Origin: WHSW01 sp963740055
GTDB taxonomy: Bacteria; Actinomycetota; Thermoleophilia; Solirubrobacterales; 70-9
Direction of reading: 5' to 3'
DNA: 64,000 nt
Assembly: GCA_963740055.1 (NCBI GenBank)
Contig: CAVUCL010000001.1
Location: forward strand, 310,001-374,000
Part shown: piece after piece, positions 7,744 to 16,692 of the stretch
Position numbering within the stretch: position 1 is the stretch's first letter
How the letters are laid out: each line of letters begins with the position of its first letter
Translations under genes and position numbers: made by a program
Notes under the pieces: generated by a model
Seen by the model: the letters and a program-made list of their open reading frames with translations, nothing else
What the model was told of the DNA's origin: nothing
Databases searched by the model: none

Positions 7744-9279
7744 GTGGTAGGCGACGAGCTCTTGATGGGCCGCTTCCGGGTGCTCGAGCGGATCGGCTCC
7801 GGTGGCATGGGCACCGTCTACAGGGCCTTCGACGAGCGCCTCCAGCGCCATGTGGCGGTGAAAGAGGTGCGCGGCGCCGAGCCGGACCGGATCGTGCGCG
7901 AGGCGCAGGCGGCGGCGCGGCTCAACCACCCGGGAATCGTGACCCTTTACGAGCTCGGCGAGTACGAGGGGCGCCCGCTGCTGGTCTCCGAGCTGGTTCC
8001 GGGCGACACGCTCGCTCGGCTGCGGGCCGAGGGCTGGCTCTGCGACCGCGACGTCGCCGAGATCGGAGCCGACCTCTGCGACGCGCTCGCCCACGCCCAC
8101 GCGCGCGGGGTCGTCCACCGCGACATCAAGCCCGAGAACGTGATCGTGCGCGACGACCAGGGCGCCGGCCGGCGGGCGAAGTTGATGGACTTCGGCATCG
8201 CCCGGATTGCCGGGACGCCGACGCTGACCGCGACCGGTGAGGTGATCGGGACGCTCGCCTACATGTCGCCCGAGCAGGCCGAGGGACACGAGGCCGGCGC
8301 CGAGTCGGACGTCTACTCGCTCGCGCTCACGCTGTATGAGTGCTGGGCGGGCGAGAACCCGGTCGCCGGATTGACGCCGGCGGAGACCGCGCGCCGGATC
8401 GGCGCCGCGCTGCCGCCGCTTCGCCTCCACCGCCCCGACCTCCCCGAGGGACTCGCCGACGTCGTCGACGCCTGCCTCGAGCCCGACCCCGAGCTGCGCC
8501 CGACCGTGATCGAGCTCGGCGACTGCGTCGAGGCGGAGCTCCGAGGCCTGGACGTGCTCCGCCCCCTGCCCGGAATCGAGGAGCCCGGCGCGCGGGGGCC
8601 ACGGTCGGGGATCTCGACCGCGCGCGTCGGCCTGCTCGCGGCGCTTGGGGTGTGCCTGCTCGCGCTCGCCGGACCGCTCGGCGCCGCGGGCACGGCGCTC
8701 GTGCTCGCGGTGCTCTTCGCCCCGTTGCTGCTCGCCGGGGCGCCGGCGGGCGGCCTTGCGATGCTCGCCTCGCCACTGCTCGCCGCGGCGGGGATCGGCG
8801 CGTCCGGCGCCGCCCTCGGCGCCGCCGGACCGCGCGCCCCGAGCCGCGCGATCCTCGGCGCCGGGGCATGGGCCTGGCTGCTGACCGCCTCGCTCGCCCT
8901 CGGCGCCGGCCCCGAGCTCGGGATCGCGAGCCCGCCTGCGGCGGGCTGGTCCGGCTCGGCCGCAACCGCCGCGACCGAGGTCCTCGGACCGCTGGTGGCG
9001 CTCGAGTCGCTGCTCGGGATGGCCGTGTTCGCGGTCGCGTCGGTGGCCCTGGGCTGGCTGCTCCGGGCCGGGCACGTGTCGGTGGCGCTGCTCGCCGCGA
9101 TGCTCTGGGCGGCCGCGGTGGTCGCCGCGCTCGGGGCGGTTGGCAACGGCGCGCTGGCGGAGGCCCCCGCGGCCGTGCTCGCCGCCGCCGGCGCTGCGGT
9201 CGCGATCGAGTTCGGGCTCGTGCGGGAGCGCACGCGCAGGTGGGGCGCGGAGGTGGCGCTCCCCGCCCCGAGCGCGTAG
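7744..9279 (+). CDS. Ser/Thr protein kinase with polytopic membrane C-terminus
   Basis: This is a 511-aa Hanks-type kinase. Residues 8-260 form the kinase domain: glycine loop GSGGMGTVY, VAIK lysine in VAVKEV, catalytic loop HRDIKPEN, DFG in LMDFGIA, and the APE-like motif as MSPEQ. Activation-loop threonines (TLTATGEVIGT) suggest autophosphorylation. Instead of one membrane anchor and a sensor domain, residues 290-500 form several Ala/Leu/Gly-rich membrane segments with little outside the membrane. The GTG start places the kinase domain directly at the N-terminus. A 10-bp hairpin separates it from the FHA/PP2C operon, so it may be regulated separately although those proteins are plausible partners. 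Confidence 0.88.
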   Translation: MVGDELLMGRFRVLERIGSGGMGTVYRAFDERLQRHVAVKEVRGAEPDRIVREAQAAARLNHPGIVTLYELGEYEGRPLLVSELVPGDTLARLRAEGWLCDRDVAEIGADLCDALAHAHARGVVHRDIKPENVIVRDDQGAGRRAKLMDFGIARIAGTPTLTATGEVIGTLAYMSPEQAEGHEAGAESDVYSLALTLYECWAGENPVAGLTPAETARRIGAALPPLRLHRPDLPEGLADVVDACLEPDPELRPTVIELGDCVEAELRGLDVLRPLPGIEEPGARGPRSGISTARVGLLAALGVCLLALAGPLGAAGTALVLAVLFAPLLLAGAPAGGLAMLASPLLAAAGIGASGAALGAAGPRAPSRAILGAGAWAWLLTASLALGAGPELGIASPPAAGWSGSAATAATEVLGPLVALESLLGMAVFAVASVALGWLLRAGHVSVALLAAMLWAAAVVAALGAVGNGALAEAPAAVLAAAGAAVAIEFGLVRERTRRWGAEVALPAPSA

Positions 9280-9291
9280 CCGGGTCGCAAC

Positions 9292-9316
9292 CCGCGCACG
9301 CGCTCCGCGTGCGCGG
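9292..9316 (+). terminator. 10-bp GC-rich hairpin, terminator-like
   Basis: CCGCGCACGC (9292-9301) pairs perfectly with GCGTGCGCGG (9307-9316) around a 5-nt loop, 12 nt after the kinase stop. No T-run follows, so it is only a likely terminator or processing signal between the kinase gene and the FHA operon. Confidence 0.4.
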
Positions 9317-9335
9317 TTACCCCGCATCAAGCCTC

Positions 9336-9341
9336 TAGGAT
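9336..9341 (+). promoter_or_regulatory. -10-like TAGGAT before the FHA-PP2C-rodA-pbpA-pknB-ddl operon
   Basis: TAGGAT lies 51 nt before the ATG of the first FHA gene and after the hairpin at 9292-9316. It would give a leader of about 45 nt. No convincing -35 was found, so this is a weak prediction. Confidence 0.3.
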
Positions 9342-9392
9342 TTCGAGGTCGCGGCGGCCGGGAGTCCCGGATCGGCGCCTGCCAGATCAGCC

Positions 9393-10160
9393 ATGAGCGT
9401 CCTACGCAACCTCGAACAGCGGATCGAGAACCTCGTCGAAGGGGTCTTCAGCCGTGCCTTCTCGTCCCAGGTGCAGCCGGTCGAGATCGCGCGCAAGCTG
9501 GCGAAGGAGATGGACGCCCACCGCACCGCGTCGGTGTCGCGGGTCTACGTCCCGAACCAGTACACGGTCTGGCTTTCGGTCGAGGACCGAAAGCGACTCG
9601 AGGGCTACGAAAGCTCGCTTGAGCAGGAGCTCTCCTCCTACCTGCTCGAGCACGCCCGGCGCCACGACTACGCGCTGCTCACTCGCCCGGCGGTCGAGCT
9701 CGAGTCCGACGAGCGCCTGCGCCTCGGCGAGTTCGGGATCCAGACCCGCCTGGTGAAGCCGCCGGCGCGCCAGGGCGAGTCGCCCGAGCAGGGCGAGCAG
9801 GGCCACACGATGGTCTACAGCGTGCCGCCGAAGCAGACCAAGTCGCGCAAGCGCCAGCCGGCCGCGCACCTGACCGACACGAAGGCGATCGTCTCGCTCG
9901 ACGACCGCCGCTACGTGCTCGACGGACCGGTCGCCACCCTCGGCCGTTCGCGTGAGTGCGACTGCGTGCTCAACGACCCGAACGTCTCCCGCCGCCACGC
10001 CGAGCTTCGCCGCGGGCCGACCGGCGACTGGCAGATCGTCGACCTGGGGTCGACGAACGGGGTCAAGGTCAACGATCGCCAGGTCGACGCCTCGCGCCTC
10101 TCGCCCGGCGACCAGGTCGTGGTCGGCACGGTCAGATTCATCTTCGACATCGAGCGCTAA
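9393..10160 (+). CDS. fhaA: FhaA-type protein (DUF3662 + FHA domain)
   Basis: This is a phosphothreonine-reading adaptor of the actinobacterial wall-growth kinases; in mycobacteria FhaA binds phosphorylated MviN and other wall proteins. It is 255 aa long. Residues 1-115 form the DUF3662 domain typical of FhaA (NLEQRIENLVEGVFSRAF, QPVEIARKLAKEMD). A polar linker follows, then a C-terminal FHA domain at about 175-250 with the conserved GRSRECD, SRRHAEL and GSTNGVKVN motifs that bind pThr. It is first in the operon, 12 nt before the second FHA gene. Confidence 0.92.
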   Translation: MSVLRNLEQRIENLVEGVFSRAFSSQVQPVEIARKLAKEMDAHRTASVSRVYVPNQYTVWLSVEDRKRLEGYESSLEQELSSYLLEHARRHDYALLTRPAVELESDERLRLGEFGIQTRLVKPPARQGESPEQGEQGHTMVYSVPPKQTKSRKRQPAAHLTDTKAIVSLDDRRYVLDGPVATLGRSRECDCVLNDPNVSRRHAELRRGPTGDWQIVDLGSTNGVKVNDRQVDASRLSPGDQVVVGTVRFIFDIER

Positions 10161-10172
10161 CGCGACCGAAGC

Positions 10173-10658
10173 ATGGATACAGACCCGATCGCGGTAGCAC
10201 TGAAGTTCGGCTTTCTCGCCGTCCTTTACCTGTTCCTGTTCTGGGTCTCGCGCAGCGCCCTGCGCGAGCTCCGGCGCACGACCGCCCCGGCGCCGGAGGC
10301 GACCGGCTTCCACCAGGTGAGCGGTCCGGGTGGCCGGGCGGCGGCGACCGACGCCTCGCTGGTCGCGGTCACCGGCGGAGGGCTGCCGGCGGGCGAGCGC
10401 TACGACCTCTTCGGCGGGCTCTCGATCGGGCGCTCGGGGGAGGCCGACGTGCGGATCGAGGACCGCTTCGCGTCGGCGATCCACGCGCGCCTTTACTCGC
10501 GCGGCGCCACCTACTACGTCGAGGACATGGGGTCGACCAACGGCACCTACCTCAACGGCGGCCGCCTGGAGGGCGAGTCCGAGCTCTCCGACCTCGACGA
10601 GATCAAGATCGGCGACACCGCGCTGCGCTTCGAGCTCGACCTGCCCGGTGAGCGCTGA
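10173..10658 (+). CDS. fhaB: FhaB/FipA-type membrane-anchored FHA protein
   Basis: This 161-aa protein has an N-terminal membrane segment (FGFLAVLYLFLFWVS, residues 10-24) and one FHA domain at about 75-155. The FHA motifs are complete: SIGRSGEAD, SAIHARL and GSTNGTYLNG. In actinobacteria the second FHA protein of this operon (FhaB/FipA) is a substrate of PknA/PknB and links kinase signalling to the division or elongation machinery. Its stop codon overlaps the ATG of the phosphatase gene, so the two are translationally coupled. The symbol is given by position and architecture. Confidence 0.88.
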   Translation: MDTDPIAVALKFGFLAVLYLFLFWVSRSALRELRRTTAPAPEATGFHQVSGPGGRAAATDASLVAVTGGGLPAGERYDLFGGLSIGRSGEADVRIEDRFASAIHARLYSRGATYYVEDMGSTNGTYLNGGRLEGESELSDLDEIKIGDTALRFELDLPGER

Positions 10659-11983
10659 TGGCGCTGCGCGTCACCGCGGAGTCGTTTCGCACCGACACCG
10701 GGCGCCAGCGCACGGCGAACGAGGACTCCTACTACGCCGCCGCGCCGCTGTTCGCGGTCGCCGACGGGATGGGCGGCGCCCAGGCGGGTGAGGTCGCCTC
10801 CCAGATCGCGGCCGAGTCGTTCGAGCCGGCGCAGCGTTCCGGCGAGTCCGCGGAGGCCTATCTGCGCACGATCGCGCTCGAGGCGAACCGGCGCATCCAC
10901 GACCTCGCCCAGCAGGACGAGAGCCACTCCGGGATGGGCACGACCCTGACCGCGGCGCTGGTCGAGGGCGACGAGGTCTCGTTCGCGCACGTCGGCGACA
11001 GCCGCGCCTACGTCTATCGCGACGGCGAGCTGCGGCTGCTCACCTCCGACCACTCGCTGGTCGAGGAGCTGCGGCGCCAGGGCAGGCTCACCTCCGAGCA
11101 GGCCGAGGACCACCCGCAGCGCTCGATCATCACCCGGGCGCTCGGGCCCGAGGAGGAGGTCGAGGTCGACACGCTCAGCTTCAGCGCCCGCCCCGGAGAC
11201 GTCTTCCTGCTCTGCTCCGACGGCCTGACGACGATGGTCAAGGACCGGGAGATCGCCGCCGCGCTGGCCGAGACCGAGGACCTCGACCAGCTCACCGAGC
11301 GGCTGATCGCCGAGGCGAACGAGGCCGGTGGCCGCGACAACATCACCGTCGTCGCCTTTCGCCTCGAGGGCTCGCTCGACGCCGCCGAGCCCGACGAGCA
11401 CGCGACCCTGATCGGCCCGACCGCCGAGGGCGCCGGCGTCTCGGGCGAGCGCGTCCGCGCCGCGGCGGCCGAGCGCCCCCCGCGGCGGGGCGAGGACGCG
11501 CGGCCACGCCGCCGAGGGCGGCTGAAGACCGCGGCCAAGGTCCTCCTCGCCCTGCTGATCGTCGCCGGCCTCGTGGTCGCAGGGATCTACGGCGCCCGGC
11601 AGGTCTACTTCCTCGGCGTCGACGACGGCGGCCAGGTCGCGGTCTTCCGCGGGCTCCCGTACGAGCTGCCGCTCGGGATCGACCTCTACTCGGAGGCCTA
11701 CACCGCCGACGTGCGGGCGGACTCGATCCCCGAGGATCGCCGCGACTCGCTCACCGATCACGAGCTGCGCTCGCGCAACGACGCCGACTCGCTCGTCGAC
11801 GACCTCGAGGCCTCCGCCGCGGCGCCCCTGCCGCAGCCGCCGGCCTCCGGGTCCGCGGGCGCGGACGCCGCCGCCTCCGGCGGCGGCGGGGGCGAGCAGC
11901 CGGGCGCCGGCTCGCAGGGTGGCGCCGCCGGCGGCCAGGGCGGCCAGGGCGGGGACGGCTCGCCCTCGGGCGCCGGGGACTGA
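10658..11983 (+). CDS. pstP: PP2C-type Ser/Thr phosphatase, PstP-like
   Basis: This phosphatase is expected to reverse the Ser/Thr kinases of the cluster. It is 441 aa long. Residues 1-240 form the PPM/PP2C domain with metal-binding and catalytic motifs ADGMGGAQAGE, GMGTTLTA, HVGDSRAY, LCSDGLT and GRDNITVV. A basic juxtamembrane linker is followed by one membrane segment at about 292-315 and an external part. The C-terminus becomes a Gly/Ala/Ser-rich low-complexity tail of about 60 residues. The architecture matches PstP of mycobacteria. It sits between fhaB and the rodA-like gene with overlap or a 4-nt spacing. Confidence 0.93.
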   Translation: MALRVTAESFRTDTGRQRTANEDSYYAAAPLFAVADGMGGAQAGEVASQIAAESFEPAQRSGESAEAYLRTIALEANRRIHDLAQQDESHSGMGTTLTAALVEGDEVSFAHVGDSRAYVYRDGELRLLTSDHSLVEELRRQGRLTSEQAEDHPQRSIITRALGPEEEVEVDTLSFSARPGDVFLLCSDGLTTMVKDREIAAALAETEDLDQLTERLIAEANEAGGRDNITVVAFRLEGSLDAAEPDEHATLIGPTAEGAGVSGERVRAAAAERPPRRGEDARPRRRGRLKTAAKVLLALLIVAGLVVAGIYGARQVYFLGVDDGGQVAVFRGLPYELPLGIDLYSEAYTADVRADSIPEDRRDSLTDHELRSRNDADSLVDDLEASAAAPLPQPPASGSAGADAAASGGGGGEQPGAGSQGGAAGGQGGQGGDGSPSGAGD

Positions 11984-11987
11984 GCCG

Positions 11988-13364
11988 ATGAGTGCCCGGA
12001 ATCGGGAGCTGCTCGCTCTCGTGCCGGTCGCGGTCCTGCTCACCGCGGGCTTCACCGCCGTCTTCATTACCCAGTCGAAGGACGGCGAGATCGGCGACCT
12101 GAGCCTGATCTACGGGGCCTACTTCCTCGCTCTGTGCGTCGTCGCCCACGTCTTCCTGCGGATCAGGCTCCCGAACGCCGACCCGTACCTGTTCCCGCTC
12201 TGCGCCCTGCTGGCGGCGATCGGGCTCGTCGTCATCTACCGGATCGACGACGAGCTCGCCTTCAACCAGGCGTCGGTGTTCGTGCTCGGGCTCGTCTTCT
12301 TCTGCCTCACGATCGTCTTCCTGCGCGACTACCACGTGCTCGAGCGCTACCGCTACCTGATCGCGACCGTGGGGATCCTGCTCCTGCTCGGGCCGTTCAT
12401 CACCCGCAACCAGGTCAACGGCGCCTACCTCAGCGTCGATGTCGGCCCGATCTCGTTCCAGCCCGCCGAGCTGGCGAAGATCTGCATCGTCATCTTCCTC
12501 GCCAGCTACCTGGCGGAGAAGCGCGAGATGCTCTCGGTCGCGGCACGGCGAGTCGCGGGCCTGACGATCCCGCCGCTGAAGCACTTCGGACCGCTGCTCG
12601 TGGTCTGGGGCGCGGCGATGCTGATGCTCGTCTTCATCCGCGACCTCGGTAGCTCGCTGATGTTCTTCGGCGCCTTCCTGGCGCTGCTCTACGTCGCCAC
12701 CGGGCGCTTCTCCTACGTGCTCGCCGGGCTGTTCATGTTCGCGATCGGCGCCTATATCCTCGGCAGCAACATCTCGCACGTCAACGACCGGGTCGACATC
12801 TGGCTCGACCCGTTCGCCCGCAACGCGCCCGACGGCGCCGGCCAGGTGCAGCAGTCGCTGTTCGCCCAAGCCGACGGCGGCCTCTTCGGCAAGGGCCTGG
12901 GCGAGTCGCTGCTCAAGCTCCCCGGTCCGTTCGCGCCCGACTGCGAGCAGCCATTCCCCGACTGCGGCTCGATCCTGCCCGCGCCGCACACCGACTTCAT
13001 CTACGCGGTGATCACGATGGAGCTCGGCCTCTTCGGCGCCTGCGGGGTGATCCTGGTCTACGCCTTGGTCGCCGCGCGCGGGTTCAAGACCGCGGTGATG
13101 GCGCCGGACGGGTTCTCGAAGCTGCTCGCAGCGGGGCTGAGCGCGATCTTCGCGCTGCAGGCGTTCGTGATCATCGGCGGCGTCACCAAGGTGATCCCGC
13201 TGACCGGGGTCACGCTGCCGTTCGTCTCCTTCGGCGGCAGTTCGATCGTCGCCAACATGATCCTGCTCGCGCTCCTGCTCCTGGTCTCCGACCGCGCCCG
13301 CCGGCCCCTGCCCGCGCGACCCGACCCCGGCGACCCCGCCGAGCTCGAGGGGTTGCCGGCATGA
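11988..13364 (+). CDS. rodA: SEDS-family peptidoglycan polymerase (RodA/FtsW)
   Basis: This is a lipid II-polymerising glycosyltransferase of the SEDS family, working with a class B PBP, here encoded directly downstream. It has 458 aa with about ten to twelve membrane segments. Family motifs include FIRDLGSSLMFFG, PHTDFIYAVITMELG and the C-terminal PLTGVTLPFVSFGGSS. The ATG at 11988, 4 nt after the pstP stop, is preferred over an upstream in-frame start that would add 23 residues overlapping pstP. It overlaps the PBP gene by 4 nt. RodA rather than FtsW is inferred from its place in the pknB operon. Confidence 0.92.
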   Translation: MSARNRELLALVPVAVLLTAGFTAVFITQSKDGEIGDLSLIYGAYFLALCVVAHVFLRIRLPNADPYLFPLCALLAAIGLVVIYRIDDELAFNQASVFVLGLVFFCLTIVFLRDYHVLERYRYLIATVGILLLLGPFITRNQVNGAYLSVDVGPISFQPAELAKICIVIFLASYLAEKREMLSVAARRVAGLTIPPLKHFGPLLVVWGAAMLMLVFIRDLGSSLMFFGAFLALLYVATGRFSYVLAGLFMFAIGAYILGSNISHVNDRVDIWLDPFARNAPDGAGQVQQSLFAQADGGLFGKGLGESLLKLPGPFAPDCEQPFPDCGSILPAPHTDFIYAVITMELGLFGACGVILVYALVAARGFKTAVMAPDGFSKLLAAGLSAIFALQAFVIIGGVTKVIPLTGVTLPFVSFGGSSIVANMILLALLLLVSDRARRPLPARPDPGDPAELEGLPA

Positions 13365-14845
13365 ACGTGCCGATCGTCCGCATCTTCGTCCTCGTCCTGG
13401 TGCTGTTCACGACCCTCGTCTACTTCACCTCGAAGTGGGCGGTGTTCGACGCCGAGGAGCTCGAGGCGGAGGACCAGAACCGCCGCCCGCTGATCGAGGC
13501 GCAGCAGATCCCGCGCGGCACGATCACGACCGCCGACGGTGTGCTGGTCGCCGAGAGCAACCCCGAGGGCGGCGGCCGGCGCCCCGTCTACGTGCGGACC
13601 TACCCGGAGGGGCCACTTTTCGGACACCCGGTCGGCTTCAGCTACGTCGACATCGGCAACAGCGAGATCGAGGAGTCGGAGAACGACCTGCTCACCGGCG
13701 AGGAGAACGAGTTCGCCTCGATCATCGACGAGCTCCGCGACCAGCAGTCCGCCGGCGCCGACATCCGGCTGACGATCGACTCCGAGCTGCAGCGGATCGC
13801 CACCGACGGCCTGCAGAGCGCGATCTCGGCCAACGGGCTCGCCGAGTTCGGCCTCGGGGGTGCCGCGGTCGCGCTCGACCCCTCGACCGGGGCGGTGCTG
13901 GCGATGGCCTCGTCGCCCGGCTACGACCCGAACACGATCGACGAGCCGGGGGAGTCCGAGCGGCTCGGCAAGGCGGCGGACTCGCCGCTGATCAACCGGC
14001 CGACGCAGGCGATCTACCCGCCGGGCTCGACGATGAAGGTGGTGACCGCGGCGGCGGCCCTCGACTCGGGCGAGTTCGACCCCGGCACGGTCCTGAACGC
14101 GGACTCGCCAAAGGACATCAGCGGCCTGCCGCTGGAGAACTCGGGCGGTGAGTCGTTCGGGGACATCGACATGGCCACCGCGCTGACGAATTCGGTCAAC
14201 ACCTACTGGGCGCAGGTCGGCGAGCAGCTCGGCACCGAGACGATGGTGGAGTACATGGAGCGGTTCGGCTTCTACTCCGTGCCCGAGCTCAATCTCCCCG
14301 ACGACGCGCTCGAGGAGAGCGGGGTCTACAGCACCGACGGCCTCGTGCGCAGCGACTTCGACGTCGGCCGGGTCGCGATCGGCCAGGGCGGCGAGGAGGG
14401 CCAGGTGCTCGCGACCGCGACCCAGATGGCCGAGGTCGCGGCGACGGTCGCCAACCAGGGCAGGCTGATGCAGCCGACCTTCCTGCTCGAGGCCAAGGAC
14501 CCCGACGGGCGCGTGATCGAGGAGCTCGGCGATGGCGACGAGCAGGACCAGGTGATCTCCGAGGAGTCGGCGGCGCAGCTGAACGAGATGATGACCAGCG
14601 TCACCCGCGAGGGCACGGCCTCGAGCCTGAGCGTCTCCGGGGTCGAGTTCGCGGGCAAGACCGGGACCGCCGAGAAGGACGTCGAGACGAGCCTGAACCA
14701 GCCCTGGTTCATCGGCTTCGCGCCCTCGCAGGACCCGCAGATCGCGGTTGCGGTGACGATCGAGAGCTGCACCGGATGCTTCGGTGGTGAGGTCGCGGGA
14801 CCGATCGCGACCTCGATCATGGAAGCGGCGCTCGCCGGAGGATGA
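13361..14845 (+). CDS. pbpA: Class B penicillin-binding protein (transpeptidase)
   Basis: This D,D-transpeptidase cross-links peptidoglycan and partners the SEDS polymerase upstream. It is 494 aa with an N-terminal membrane anchor (residues 5-23). A short dimerisation or pedestal region includes the RGTITTADG motif. The transpeptidase domain has the nucleophile S223 in STMK, the second motif SVN near residue 284, and KTGTAE near 435. The protein corresponds to PbpA of the actinobacterial pknB operon. It overlaps rodA by 4 nt and the kinase gene by 4 nt, indicating coupled translation. Confidence 0.93.
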   Translation: MNVPIVRIFVLVLVLFTTLVYFTSKWAVFDAEELEAEDQNRRPLIEAQQIPRGTITTADGVLVAESNPEGGGRRPVYVRTYPEGPLFGHPVGFSYVDIGNSEIEESENDLLTGEENEFASIIDELRDQQSAGADIRLTIDSELQRIATDGLQSAISANGLAEFGLGGAAVALDPSTGAVLAMASSPGYDPNTIDEPGESERLGKAADSPLINRPTQAIYPPGSTMKVVTAAAALDSGEFDPGTVLNADSPKDISGLPLENSGGESFGDIDMATALTNSVNTYWAQVGEQLGTETMVEYMERFGFYSVPELNLPDDALEESGVYSTDGLVRSDFDVGRVAIGQGGEEGQVLATATQMAEVAATVANQGRLMQPTFLLEAKDPDGRVIEELGDGDEQDQVISEESAAQLNEMMTSVTREGTASSLSVSGVEFAGKTGTAEKDVETSLNQPWFIGFAPSQDPQIAVAVTIESCTGCFGGEVAGPIATSIMEAALAGG

Positions 14846-16692
14846 GCCTCACCAGCGGACAGCGGATCGGCGATCGCTACACGCTCGTCGGCCGCCTCGG
14901 CAGCGGCGGGATGGCGGACGTCTGGCTCGCCGAGGACTCGATGCTCGATCGCCGGGTCGCGCTCAAGTTCCTGCACGAGCGCTTCGCCCAGGACGCGCAG
15001 TTCGTCGAGCGCTTTCGCCGCGAGGCGCAGGCCGCCGCCGGGCTCCAGCACCCGAACGTGGTCGGCGTCTACGACCGCGGCGAGGCCGAGGGGCGTCACT
15101 GGATCGCGATGGAGTACGTCGAGGGGGCGTCGCTCAAGGACCTGATCACGCGCGGGCTCTCGGTCGGCGAGGCGATCGAGATCACCCGCCAGATCCTCGC
15201 CGGGGCGAGGTTCTCGCATGAACGCGGGATCGTCCACCGCGACCTCAAGCCCCAGAACGTGATGGTCGACGCCCAGGGCCGCGCCCGGGTGACCGACTTC
15301 GGCATCGCCCGCGCCGGCGCCTCGGAGATCACCGCGACCGGGTCGGTGCTCGGCACCGCCCAGTACCTCTCGCCCGAGCAGGCGCAGGGCCTCGAGGTGA
15401 CCGCGACCTCGGACCTCTACTCGGTCGGGGTGATCCTCTACGAGGCGCTCACGGGCAGCGTCCCGTTCGACGCCGAGACCCCGGTCGCGGTGGCGCTGAA
15501 GCAGGTCTCCGAACAGCCGCGGCGGCCGTCGGAGCTGAACCCGAACGTCTCGCCGGCGCTCGACGCCGTCGTCCTGCGGGCGCTGGCAAAGGACCCCGCG
15601 AACCGCTTCCAGTCGGCGGAGGAGTTCAGCCGCGCGCTCGACGAGGCCGAGGCGAACCCGAACGCCGCCGGGGCCACCGCCGCGTACGCGCCCGTGGTCG
15701 TCACCGAGACGGTGAGCGAGGACGAGGAGGAGGGCTGGATGACCCGCCGCAAGGCGCTGATCCTGCTCGCGCTGCTGCTTGCGGCCGCGGCGCTCGCCGC
15801 CTGGGCGCTGACGCGCCCCGAGCAGACCGAGGTCCCCGACGTGATCGGCGATCCGGTCGCCGAAGCCCGCGCCACCCTCGAGCGCCGCGGGTTCGAGGTC
15901 ACGACCTCGGGACTCGAGGCCTGCGACGACCCCGACACCGTCCTCGAGCAGGACCCGCGGGCGCGGTCCGAGGCCGAGCAGGGGTCGGCGGTGATGCTCA
16001 CGGTCAGCCTCGGCCAGTCGGTCCGGGTGCCACCCGTCAACGGTCGCCCGCTCGACCAGGCCCGCAAGCAACTCCAGGACGCGAACCTGCTCGTGTCGAC
16101 GACCGAGAAGGCGTCCCGGGACGTCGACGGTGGACGCGTGATCAGCAGCGAGCCCGCCGGCGGCACCGAGGTCGACTGCCAGTCGACGGTCGACCTCGTC
16201 GTCTCCAAGGGCCCGAACCTGGTCACGCTCCCGGACGTGCTCGGCGACTCCCAGGAGGCGGCCGAGGCGGAGCTCGAGCGGCTCGGCTTCGTCGTCAACG
16301 TCGACACCCGTGACGCCGACGAGCCCGAGGGGACGGTGATCGGGGAGGACCCGGGCCCAGGCTCCGAGCTGCTGCGCGGCGACGAGGTGACGATCATCGT
16401 CTCCACCGGCGCCGGCTCGGTGACCGTCCCGGACGTCGTCGGCCAGTCGGAGGACGCGGCGCGCAACCTCCTGCAGAGCCGGGGCCTCAGCGTCGAGATC
16501 GTCTCCCAGGAGACCGACGAGCAAAGCGAGGACGGCCGCGTGCTCGACCAGGCGCCAACGAGTGGCGCCCGCCTGCGGCAGGGCGACTTCGTCACGATCT
16601 ACGTCGGTGAGTTCGTCGAGCCGCCCGAGCCCGAACCGGATCCGACCACGACCACGCCGACGACCGACGAGGACACGGTGACGCCGAAGTGA
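14842..16692 (+). CDS. pknB: PASTA-domain Ser/Thr protein kinase
   Basis: This sensor kinase detects muropeptides or lipid II and controls wall synthesis. It is 616 aa long. Residues 12-270 form the kinase domain with GSGGMADVW, VALKFL, HRDLKPQN, TDFGIAR and LSPEQ. The activation loop contains ITATGSVLGT. A basic juxtamembrane segment leads to one membrane helix at about 306-325 (ALILLALLLAAAALAAWAL). Outside are four PASTA repeats, starting near residues 331, 392, 458 and 527 (for example VPDVIGDPVAEAR and VPDVVGQSEDAAR). A Pro/Thr-rich tail ends the protein. It overlaps pbpA and ddl by 4 nt each. Confidence 0.96.
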   Translation: MSLTSGQRIGDRYTLVGRLGSGGMADVWLAEDSMLDRRVALKFLHERFAQDAQFVERFRREAQAAAGLQHPNVVGVYDRGEAEGRHWIAMEYVEGASLKDLITRGLSVGEAIEITRQILAGARFSHERGIVHRDLKPQNVMVDAQGRARVTDFGIARAGASEITATGSVLGTAQYLSPEQAQGLEVTATSDLYSVGVILYEALTGSVPFDAETPVAVALKQVSEQPRRPSELNPNVSPALDAVVLRALAKDPANRFQSAEEFSRALDEAEANPNAAGATAAYAPVVVTETVSEDEEEGWMTRRKALILLALLLAAAALAAWALTRPEQTEVPDVIGDPVAEARATLERRGFEVTTSGLEACDDPDTVLEQDPRARSEAEQGSAVMLTVSLGQSVRVPPVNGRPLDQARKQLQDANLLVSTTEKASRDVDGGRVISSEPAGGTEVDCQSTVDLVVSKGPNLVTLPDVLGDSQEAAEAELERLGFVVNVDTRDADEPEGTVIGEDPGPGSELLRGDEVTIIVSTGAGSVTVPDVVGQSEDAARNLLQSRGLSVEIVSQETDEQSEDGRVLDQAPTSGARLRQGDFVTIYVGEFVEPPEPEPDPTTTTPTTDEDTVTPK